This document shows, piece by piece, positions 26,065-33,675 of a stretch of DNA of 33,675 nucleotides. The stretch is from positions 1 to 33,675 of the forward strand of contig JBBROA010000035.1 in NCBI GenBank assembly GCA_038229875.1. Direction: 5' to 3'. The notes under the pieces were generated by a model. It saw nothing but the letters and a program-made list of their open reading frames with translations. It was not told where the DNA came from and did no database searches. The number at the start of each line of letters is the position of its first letter. Position 1 is the stretch's first letter. The translations under genes were made by a program, and so were the position numbers. The DNA comes from JALYUA01 sp038229875. GTDB taxonomy: Bacteria > Acidobacteriota > Thermoanaerobaculia > UBA5066 > Gp7-AA6.

Positions 26065-26215
26065 GAGTTGAGAGTTGAGCGTCTCATAAGTCGAAGCTTG
26101 GAGTTCGGCTGCCCCTTGATCCTTCGGTCGCTCTCAACTCTGAACTTTGTGACTGTGAACTCTGTCCTCGGCACTCGGAACTGTCAACGCCGGACGCTCA
26201 ACGCTGAACGCTGAC
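26065..26215. repeat. Degenerate heptamer array in the bactofilin-ATP synthase gap
   Basis: The 305-base gap 26004-26308 holds no supported gene. It contains GAGTTGA twice in tandem (26065-26078), then a run of twelve units at 26131-26215 close to CTCTGAA: CTCTCAA, CTCTGAA, an eight-base CTTTGTGA, CTGTGAA, CTCTGTC, CTCGGCA, CTCGGAA, CTGTCAA, CGCCGGA, CGCTCAA, CGCTGAA, CGCTGAC. The first block is complementary to the second (GAGTTGAGAG against CTCTCAACTC), so a transcript could fold back. The remainder of the gap must contain the ATP synthase promoter, but no clear boxes were recognised. Confidence 0.6.
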
Positions 26216-26308
26216 GGTTCCAACTCCCCGCGCAATGTGTTATTCATCCGCGGCCTCGTCCGAAACTCGATTTTTTGCCGGTCTGCCGGTCGGCAACTCC
26301 GTGGAAGC

Positions 26309-26743
26309 ATGATCAAAGCGCCCGATGTCACATTTCTCTACGTCGTCCTGGCGTTCATCGCGTCTTACGCGATTCTGAAGCGCTCCCTGTTCGCGCCGCT
26401 TCTCGCGATCCTGGACGAGCGGGAGCGCGAGGCGCGCAGCGCCGAAAAGGTGCATGCGGAGAGCCTCGCGGAGCTCGAGAAGACGGTCGCTCGCGCGGAG
26501 GCGGATCTCGCGCGGACCCGCGGCGAGGCGCTGGCCGTTCGCGAGGCGCTTCGCGGTGAAGGACGCGCGCACTGGGAGCGGAAGATGGGTGAGGCCAGAG
26601 GGGCCGCGGACGCCGCACTGACCCGGGGGTCCGAAGAGATCGGCGCCGCGGCGAAGAAGTCCGCCGCAGAGCTGCCGCGCGCCGCTCGGGACCTAGCCCG
26701 CCTGCTCGCCGAAAAAATTCTCGGACGGAATCTCGCGGCGTGA
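26309..26743 (+). CDS. atpF: F-type ATP synthase subunit b (b' type)
   Basis: This is part of the peripheral stalk that links the membrane sector to F1. The 144 residues have one N-terminal membrane segment (VTFLYVVLAFIASYAILKRS) followed by LFAPLLAILDERE and a long charged coiled-coil helix. The gene is followed by a second b-type gene overlapping as GTGA, so the enzyme would carry a b/b' heterodimer; which is b and which is b' is not certain. The ATG at 26309 is chosen because the membrane segment follows directly. Confidence 0.85.
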   Translation: MIKAPDVTFLYVVLAFIASYAILKRSLFAPLLAILDEREREARSAEKVHAESLAELEKTVARAEADLARTRGEALAVREALRGEGRAHWERKMGEARGAADAALTRGSEEIGAAAKKSAAELPRAARDLARLLAEKILGRNLAA

Positions 26744-27297
26744 CGGTCTTTTTCGTCACCGCCGGCGCGCTCTTCTCACCGGGCGTGGCTGAGCATGCGG
26801 CCTCTGGCCCGCTCGGTCTTCCGATGTGGATCTGGCAGCTCGCCAACCTCGTCGGATTCTTCGGGCTGCTCCTGTATTTCGTGGCGCGCCCGGTCACCGA
26901 GATGTTCCGGAAGAGACAGATCGAGGTCGAGGAGCGCGGGAAAGAAGCCCGGGAACGCCGGGCGGCGGCGGCCCGGCTCGAATCCGAGATTCACGACCGG
27001 ATGGCGCAACTCGACCGGGACCTCGCGGACGTGCGGGCGCGCGGCGCCTCCGAAGGCGAGGCGGCGCGGGCGGAGCTCATGGCGCGCGCGGATCAGGACT
27101 CGGAACGGATCCGCCGCGAGGCCGAGCGCGAGATCGAACGCCGGCTGGCTGACGCCAAGGACGAACTCCGGCGGACTGCCGCGGACCTGACCGCCTCGGC
27201 GGCGCGCGAGATCGTCGCAATGCGAATCACGCCGGAGGACCGGCGGCGGCTCCTCGATGAGAGCGTGGCGCAGATCGCCGCGGGGGAGAAGCGTTGA
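26740..27297 (+). CDS. atpF: F-type ATP synthase subunit b
   Basis: This is the second peripheral-stalk b subunit, 185 residues. It has a hydrophobic, signal-like start (MTVFFVTAGALFSPGV), then the true membrane segment (WIWQLANLVGFFGLLLYFVAR), PVTEMFRKRQIEVEERG, and a long Arg/Glu/Ala coiled coil to the end. The extra N-terminal hydrophobic part could be a cleaved leader or a second membrane stretch. It starts with GTG in a GTGA overlap with the preceding b' gene and ends in a TTGA overlap with atpH. Confidence 0.9.
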   Translation: MTVFFVTAGALFSPGVAEHAASGPLGLPMWIWQLANLVGFFGLLLYFVARPVTEMFRKRQIEVEERGKEARERRAAAARLESEIHDRMAQLDRDLADVRARGASEGEAARAELMARADQDSERIRREAEREIERRLADAKDELRRTAADLTASAAREIVAMRITPEDRRRLLDESVAQIAAGEKR

Positions 27298-27839
27298 GCG
27301 CGTTCGCGCGCAGCTACGCGCGGGCGGCCCTGGAGAGCGCTCCCGGCGGGTACGACTTCGAGCGGCTTCTCGAGAACCTCGGCTCGGTCCGGCGCGCGAT
27401 CGACTCCGATTCGCGCCTGAAGGAGTTTTTCGCCGCCCCGTCGATTCCGAAGCCGCCGAAGCAGCGCGCTCTCGAGGCGCTGGCCGTCAAGGCGGAGCTC
27501 GACGACTTCGGACGCCGGCTACTCCGCGTCATCCTCGACCACGGGCGCCTGACGAAGCTGTCGGAGATCGCCTCTGCCCTGTCGGAGGCGTTCGACCGCA
27601 AGCGCGGCATGCACGAGGCCGAGGTGACGGTCGCCGCTCCGATCACGCCCGAGGAAGAGAAGAAGATCGCCGACGCGCTCGGTCGTTCGCTCGGAGGGTC
27701 AGTCCGGCTCCACGTGACTGTCGACGAAAAGATTCTGGGCGGCTTCGTCGCCCGGGTCGGCAGCCGGGTCATCGACGCGTCGGTCGCGAGCGCGATCGGG
27801 CGTTTCCAGGAAAGAGGGAAGGAGAGATCGAGGGCGTAA
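27294..27839 (+). CDS. atpH: F-type ATP synthase subunit delta
   Basis: This subunit caps F1 and joins it to the peripheral stalk. The 181 residues have the helical N-terminal domain (SAFARSYARAAL, LKEFFAAPSIP, RLLRVILDHGRL) and the C-terminal part with VDEKILGGFVARVGSRVIDAS, which is the family's closing motif. It starts with TTG at 27294, overlapping the atpF stop as TTGA. Confidence 0.93.
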   Translation: MSAFARSYARAALESAPGGYDFERLLENLGSVRRAIDSDSRLKEFFAAPSIPKPPKQRALEALAVKAELDDFGRRLLRVILDHGRLTKLSEIASALSEAFDRKRGMHEAEVTVAAPITPEEEKKIADALGRSLGGSVRLHVTVDEKILGGFVARVGSRVIDASVASAIGRFQERGKERSRA

Positions 27840-27841
27840 TC

Positions 27842-29374
<1,533 letters not shown>

Positions 29375-29376
29375 GA

Positions 29377-29431
29377 AGTGAGAGTTCACAACGTGAGAAT
29401 CCGTTTCAGGGCTGACAGCTGACAGCTAGAC
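29377..29431. repeat. Heptamer array between atpA and atpG
   Basis: The 70-base gap contains AGTGAGA, GTTCACA, ACGTGAG (29377-29397) and then GCTGACA, GCTGACA, GCTAGAC (29411-29431). The GACAGCT phase of the second block is the same word found on the minus strand between gyrB and gyrA. No promoter was recognised. Confidence 0.5.
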
Positions 29432-29444
29432 CAAGACCAAAACC

Positions 29445-30314
29445 ATGGCTTCCTTAATCGACATCCGCCGCCGGCTGCGTTCCGTCAAGAACACGCAGCA
29501 GATCACCAAGGCCATGAAGATGATCTCGGCGGCGCGGCTCCGTCGCGCGCAGGAGCGGGCCATCGCTGCCCGCCCGTATGCGCGGATTCTGCGGGAAGTC
29601 CTGGCGTCGGTTTCTTCCCGCGTGCGGGAGATGCCGCACCCGCTCTTAGCCGAGCGGGAGGAGAAGCGGGTCGCGGTCCTCGTCGTTTCGGGCGACCGGG
29701 GGCTGGCGGGCGGCTTCAACTCGAACGTCAACCGGGCGGTTCTGCAGCTCCTCTCCGAAAAGAAATGGGAGTCGGTGACGATACTTCCCATCGGGAAGAA
29801 GGCGGTGGAGTTCTCGCGCAGGCGGCGCGCGAAGCTCGCCGAGAAAACGTATCCCGGGATTTTCTCGAAGGTGGAGTACTCGACCGCGCAGGAGATCGCA
29901 GCGGGGCTTTCCACCGAGTTCGCCGAGGGGAGGATCGACGCCGCCTACGTGGTTTTCAACGAGTTCAAGTCGGTCATCGCGCAGACCGTTCGCGTCGAGC
30001 GGCTGCTCCCGATCTCCCGCGCGCAGGCAGCGCTCGCGGAAGCGCCGGTCTCGGAAGTCGAGCCGATCTTCGAACCGGATCCGGCGACGATCCTGGCGCG
30101 ACTCCTTCCCCGTTATCTCGAGTTTGCGATTTTTCGGATCCTGCTCGAGTCCGGCGCGGCGGAGCACGCCGCCCGCATGACCGCCATGGATTCCGCGTCC
30201 AAGAACGCGGGCGACATGATCGACTCCCTGACCCTGACCTACAACCGCGTCCGACAGGCGCGGATCACCAAAGAGCTGATCGAAATCGTTTCGGGCGCGT
30301 CCGCACTCGAATAG
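29445..30314 (+). CDS. atpG: F-type ATP synthase subunit gamma
   Basis: This is the central rotor shaft, 289 residues. The N-terminal helix IRRRLRSVKNTQQITKAMKM and the C-terminal helix AARMTAMDSASKNAGDMIDS with NRVRQARITKELIEIVSGA form the coiled coil inside F1. The middle Rossmann-like part has VSGDRGLAGGFNSNV. It lies after the heptamer-bearing gap and 22 bases before atpD. Confidence 0.97.
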   Translation: MASLIDIRRRLRSVKNTQQITKAMKMISAARLRRAQERAIAARPYARILREVLASVSSRVREMPHPLLAEREEKRVAVLVVSGDRGLAGGFNSNVNRAVLQLLSEKKWESVTILPIGKKAVEFSRRRRAKLAEKTYPGIFSKVEYSTAQEIAAGLSTEFAEGRIDAAYVVFNEFKSVIAQTVRVERLLPISRAQAALAEAPVSEVEPIFEPDPATILARLLPRYLEFAIFRILLESGAAEHAARMTAMDSASKNAGDMIDSLTLTYNRVRQARITKELIEIVSGASALE

Positions 30315-30336
30315 ATCGGCGTTGAAAGAGGACCCA

Positions 30337-31809
30337 ATGGCTGAAGGCGCAGAAAACGCAGAAAACAAGGACAAGATCGGACGCGTGGTCCAGGTGATCG
30401 GGCCCGTGCTCGACGTGGAATTTACGACCGGGCATCTCCCGGCGATTTACAACGCGGTCATCATCCGCGATGACGGCAAGGCGACCGGGCACCCGATCGA
30501 GGTCGTCACGGAAGTCGCGCAGCACCTCGGCGAGAATCGCGTGCGCTGCATCGCGATGAAGCCGACGGACGGCATGGTCCGCGGCATGACCGCGATCGAC
30601 ACCGGCGCCCCGATCTCGGTTCCGGTCGGCAAGCAGACGCTCGGCCGGATCATGAACGTGATCGGCGAGCCGATCGACGAGCGCGGGCCGATTCAGACCA
30701 AGGAACGTTGGTCGATCCACCGCCCGGCGCCCCGGTACGAGGACCAGTCGACCGCGGTCGAGATGTTCGAGACCGGCATCAAGGTCATCGACCTTCTGGA
30801 GCCCTATTCGAAGGGCGGCAAGACGGGGCTCTTCGGCGGCGCCGGCGTCGGCAAGACCGTTCTCATCATGGAGCTGATCAACAACGTCGCGCAGCAGCAT
30901 GGCGGCTACTCGGTGCTCGCCGGCGTCGGCGAGCGCACGCGCGAAGGAAACGACCTGTATCTCGAAATGAGCGAGTCGGGCGTCGTGACTCCCGGAGATC
31001 CCTCGAAATCGAAGGCGACCCTGATCTACGGGCAGATGACCGAGCCCCCAGGGGCGCGGCTGCGCGTCGGTCTGACCGGACTGACGGTTGCCGAGTATTT
31101 CCGCGACGAGGAGAAGCAGGACGTGCTCCTCTTCATCGACAACATTTTCCGGTTCACGCAGGCCGGCTCGGAGGTCTCGGCGCTTCTCGGACGGATGCCG
31201 TCCGCCGTCGGATACCAGCCGAACCTCGCGACCGAGATGGGAGAGCTTCAGGAGCGGATCACCTCCACCAAGACCGGCTCCATCACCTCGGTGCAGGCGA
31301 TCTACGTCCCCGCGGACGACCTCACGGATCCGGCCCCCGCGGCGGCGTTCGCGCATCTGGACGCGACCACCGTTCTGTCCCGCTCGATCTCCGAGCTTGG
31401 CATCTACCCCGCGGTCGATCCGCTCGACTCGACATCGAAGATCCTGTCGCCCCGGATCGTCGGCGAGGAGCATTACGGCGTCGCGCGCGCCGTCCAGGCG
31501 GTCCTCCAGAAGTACAAGGACCTGCAGGACATCATCGCGATTCTCGGTATCGACGAGCTCTCCGAGGAGGACAAGCTGACGGTTTCGCGCGCCCGCAAGA
31601 TCCAGCGCTTCCTGTCGCAGCCGTTCTTCGTCGCCGCCCAGTTCACCGGCCTCGAGGGGCGTTACGTCAAGATTGCCGACACCATCCGCGGATTCAAGGA
31701 GATCGTCGACGGCAAGTGCGACGACATGCCCGAGCAGGCGTTCTACATGGTCGGCACGATCGAAGAAGCCCGCGAGCGCGCCGAGAAGATGAATCAAACG
31801 GCCGCCTGA
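30337..31809 (+). CDS. atpD: F-type ATP synthase subunit beta
   Basis: This is the catalytic subunit of F1, 490 residues. The P-loop GGAGVGKT is at 167-174, with GVGERTREGNDLY (catalytic Glu), FIDNIFRFTQAGSEVSALLG (Walker B) and DELSEEDKL (DELSEED loop contacting epsilon). The ATG at 30337 follows AAAGAGGACCC, a reasonable ribosome-binding site; a TTG at 30322 would add five residues. Confidence 0.98.
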   Translation: MAEGAENAENKDKIGRVVQVIGPVLDVEFTTGHLPAIYNAVIIRDDGKATGHPIEVVTEVAQHLGENRVRCIAMKPTDGMVRGMTAIDTGAPISVPVGKQTLGRIMNVIGEPIDERGPIQTKERWSIHRPAPRYEDQSTAVEMFETGIKVIDLLEPYSKGGKTGLFGGAGVGKTVLIMELINNVAQQHGGYSVLAGVGERTREGNDLYLEMSESGVVTPGDPSKSKATLIYGQMTEPPGARLRVGLTGLTVAEYFRDEEKQDVLLFIDNIFRFTQAGSEVSALLGRMPSAVGYQPNLATEMGELQERITSTKTGSITSVQAIYVPADDLTDPAPAAAFAHLDATTVLSRSISELGIYPAVDPLDSTSKILSPRIVGEEHYGVARAVQAVLQKYKDLQDIIAILGIDELSEEDKLTVSRARKIQRFLSQPFFVAAQFTGLEGRYVKIADTIRGFKEIVDGKCDDMPEQAFYMVGTIEEARERAEKMNQTAA

Positions 31810-31813
31810 TTCA

Positions 31814-31931
31814 GGCGGGGAGCGCACCCGCCGCGCGGACCATCCCGGGTCCGGGCGCGTCGCTCGAGCGCGCCTGGATGCTCGTGGCATGCGACCGTTG
31901 ACGAAGCGACGAAGCGATTGAGCGATTGACC
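31814..31931. repeat. Hairpin and octamer array between atpD and the SDR gene
   Basis: GGCGGG (31814-31819) pairs with CCCGCC (31827-31832) just after atpD. No T run follows, so it is not a clear terminator. Further on, eight-base units GACGAAGC, GACGAAGC, GATTGAGC, GATTGACC stand in tandem at 31900-31931. This resembles the heptamer arrays elsewhere in the window, with a period of eight. Confidence 0.4.
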
Positions 31932-31967
31932 GCGCCACCACTGTCAGAAGCCAACAAGCGAGCCCCC

Positions 31968-32762
31968 ATGGACCTCCACCTCTCCAACCGCGTCGCGATG
32001 GTCGCCGCCTCCTCCAACGGAATCGGCAAAGCGATCGCCCTTTCGCTCGCTCGCGAGGGCTGCCGCATCTCGATCTGCGGCCGAGATCCCGAAAGACTCC
32101 GGCAGGCGCGGGAAGAGATCGCCGGCGCCGTGCCGGTGCAGGGCGTTCTCGCCTCGACCTGCGACGTCACGCGTTCGGAAGACCTGTCCGCGTGGCATCG
32201 TGCCACGGTCGAAGCCTTCGGTCCGGTCGACATTCTCGTGACCAATACCGGCGGTCCTCCGGCGGCGCGTTTCCTCTCCCTGACCGAAGAGCAATGGAAC
32301 GCGGGGATCGATTCGACGCTGTTCAACGTGCTGCGCCTTTCCCGCCTGGTCCTGCCTTCGATGCGGGAGCGCCGGTGGGGCCGGATCGTTCACATCACCT
32401 CGTTCGTCGCCAAACAGCCGAACGACCTGCTGACGATCTCGAGCACGCTGCGCGCGGGCATCTCCGCTCTGACCCGCACGATGTCGAACGAGTTCTCGCG
32501 AGACAACGTCCTCGTCAACGCGATCCTGCCCGGCCACGTCCTCACCGACCGCCAGGTGCATTTGAACGAGATCCGTTCGAAAGAGGAAGGCGTGCCGATC
32601 GAGGCGTACGCCGCCCGCGTCGAGCGGGCCATTCCGATCGGCCGCTACGGGCGTCCGGAGGAAATCGGAGATACGGTCACCTTCCTGTGCAGCGAAGCCG
32701 CGAGCTACGTGAGCGGAGCGACTCTGCAGGTGGACGGCGGATTGATCCAGAGCACGTTTTGA
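31968..32762 (+). CDS. Atypical short-chain dehydrogenase/reductase family protein
   Basis: This 264-residue Rossmann-fold protein resembles the FabG-like SDR group with GGPP and RAGxxAL motifs. The cofactor region reads VAASSNGIGKA where TGASSGIGxA is usual. VTNTGGPP is the NNAG-like segment. The catalytic Ser145 is present (HITS), but the YxxxK pair is replaced: SSTLR puts Ser158 and Arg162 there. LPGHVLTDR and the end YVSGATLQVDGG are family-like. Related proteins with the same replacement are common, so it is a subfamily trait rather than local decay. Its substrate is unknown. Its place between atpD and atpC is unusual. The frame extends upstream to a TTG at 31926; the ATG at 31968 fits the family N-terminus. 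Confidence 0.85.
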   Translation: MDLHLSNRVAMVAASSNGIGKAIALSLAREGCRISICGRDPERLRQAREEIAGAVPVQGVLASTCDVTRSEDLSAWHRATVEAFGPVDILVTNTGGPPAARFLSLTEEQWNAGIDSTLFNVLRLSRLVLPSMRERRWGRIVHITSFVAKQPNDLLTISSTLRAGISALTRTMSNEFSRDNVLVNAILPGHVLTDRQVHLNEIRSKEEGVPIEAYAARVERAIPIGRYGRPEEIGDTVTFLCSEAASYVSGATLQVDGGLIQSTF

Positions 32763-32798
32763 GGCGAATCCCGGGCCGATAACCGCAACGGAGGAACG

Positions 32799-33197
32799 AT
32801 GGCATCCAGGCTCAAGTTGATCGTGGTCACGCCGCAGAAGCAGGTCACCGAAGCGGAGGCGGACGAGGTCCAGCTTCCCGGCGAGCTGGGTTACCTCGGC
32901 ATTCTTCCGGGGCACACACCTCTGGTCACCCTCCTCAAGGCCGGGATCGTGACGTACAAGAACGCCGGAACCGCCCGTTCCCTCGCGGTGTCTTCCGGCT
33001 TCGCGGAGGTGTCGAGCGACGTCGTGTCCGTGCTCGCCGATCTCGCCGAGGAGCCGGGGGACGTCGACGCGGCGGCGGCGGAACGGGACCGGACGAGCGC
33101 CGCCGAGGCGATGACCACGGCGGGAATGGAGACGGTCGACGAGATCCGCACTCGCCTGGAGTTCGCGCAGGCACGGCTCGAGGTCGCGAAACGATAG
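32799..33197 (+). CDS. atpC: F-type ATP synthase subunit epsilon
   Basis: This is the rotor subunit that couples gamma to the c ring and can inhibit hydrolysis. The 132 residues have the N-terminal beta-sandwich (LKLIVVTPQKQVTEAEADEV, LPGELGYLGILPGHTPLVT) and the two-helix C-terminal part (from about AAAAERDRTSAAEA). AACGGAGGAACG before the ATG is a strong ribosome-binding site, unlike most genes here, which may reflect its separation from atpD. Confidence 0.96.
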   Translation: MASRLKLIVVTPQKQVTEAEADEVQLPGELGYLGILPGHTPLVTLLKAGIVTYKNAGTARSLAVSSGFAEVSSDVVSVLADLAEEPGDVDAAAAERDRTSAAEAMTTAGMETVDEIRTRLEFAQARLEVAKR

Positions 33198-33223
33198 GAG
33201 CTTCCCGCGATACCCTACGCGCC

Positions 33224-33675
33224 GTGAGCGCGACGACACCCGAAACGGGCTCTGACAAAATCCAGCCGCCCCACCCTCAACCGGAGGAGCGGTACTTTCT
33301 GGAAGGGCCGCGCTCGCGCCGGCGGGAACTCTATTCGGTTCTGACGATCCTCTGGGAAATCGTCAAGGGGTTCCGGGCGCTCCACTTCGTCGGCCCCTGC
33401 GTGACCGTCTTCGGCTCCGCCCGCTTTTCAGACGACCACCCGTACTACCAGCTCGCGAGGGTCGCCGGCCAGCGCCTGGCCAACCTGGGATTCACGGTCA
33501 TGACGGGCGGCGGACCGGGGATCATGGAGGCGGCAAACCGCGGCGCTCGCGAGGCCGGCGGGTACTCCATCGGCTGCAACATCGTGCTCCCCCAGGAGCA
33601 GAAGCTAAACGCGTACCTGGACCGCCGCGTGACGTTCAAGTACTTCTTCGTCCGGAAGGTCATGCTCGTCAAGTA
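33224..33675 (+). CDS. LOG-family (TIGR00730-type Rossmann fold) protein, 3' end cut by window
   Basis: The first 150 codons of a LOG-family protein are visible. The GTG at 33224 starts MSATTPETGSDK. After a leading segment come VGPCVTVFGSARF, then GFTVMTGGGPGIMEAANRGA, the first half of the nucleotide-binding signature. The second signature (PGGxGTxxE) would lie beyond the window. Members act as nucleoside 5'-monophosphate phosphoribohydrolases; the older 'lysine decarboxylase' label is misleading. It starts 26 bases after atpC. Confidence 0.85.
   Translation, partial: MSATTPETGSDKIQPPHPQPEERYFLEGPRSRRRELYSVLTILWEIVKGFRALHFVGPCVTVFGSARFSDDHPYYQLARVAGQRLANLGFTVMTGGGPGIMEAANRGAREAGGYSIGCNIVLPQEQKLNAYLDRRVTFKYFFVRKVMLVK

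Noticed and set aside
31814..31832. Rho-independent terminator after atpD
   Set aside because: The hairpin GGCGGG/CCCGCC is not followed by a T run, and atpC further downstream suggests read-through.

Overview
The window is GC-rich bacterial chromosome centred on the replication origin. On the minus strand lies dnaA-dnaN-recF-gyrB-gyrA. On the plus strand lies rpmH-rnpA-yidD-yidC-jag-mnmE-mnmG-rsmG-parA-parB, followed by a bactofilin gene and an ATP synthase cluster. The Gram-negative-type GyrB, paired b/b' ATPase subunits, DUF507, bactofilin, PdxST-type vitamin B6 synthesis and parS sites of the Myxococcus form (GTTCCACGTGGAAC) suggest an uncultured Acidobacteriota-like lineage. Myxococcota or another relative is possible. 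No rRNA, tRNA, CRISPR array or intact transposase was found.

Left arm (1-7373). A minus-strand operon reads pdxR-pdxS-pdxT-enoyl-CoA hydratase-NAT: a MocR regulator, both subunits of PLP synthase, a crotonase-fold enzyme and an arylamine N-acetyltransferase-like protein. It converges on a metallo-beta-lactamase-fold hydrolase gene (plus strand). This block is bracketed by two same-orientation copies of a ~165-175 base element (1-163 and 6305-6479). The element folds into three hairpins whose stems differ between copies but keep pairing. Next come DUF507 and a transaldolase-like gene that lacks the catalytic lysine.

Origin core (7476-25624). Replication, gyrase, ribosomal protein L34, RNase P protein, membrane insertase, tRNA modification and partition genes are in classical order. 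DnaA-box-like sites lie upstream of dnaA, between dnaA and dnaN, and inside recF (one perfect TTATCCACA). One parS lies before parA and a second is inside parB. Genes are tightly packed, and many junctions are four-base NTGA start/stop overlaps.

Right arm (25629-33675). A bactofilin gene, a 305-base gap with degenerate heptamer repeats, then b', b, delta, alpha, gamma, beta, an atypical SDR gene, epsilon, and the start of a LOG-family gene cut by the window end. ATP synthase subunits a and c are not in the window.

Points most worth a second look: the covarying three-hairpin repeat; degenerate seven-base tandem arrays in several intergenic gaps; a NAT gene whose only plausible start is CTG in a CTGA overlap; the lysine-less transaldolase paralogue; and the SDR lacking Tyr/Lys between atpD and atpC.
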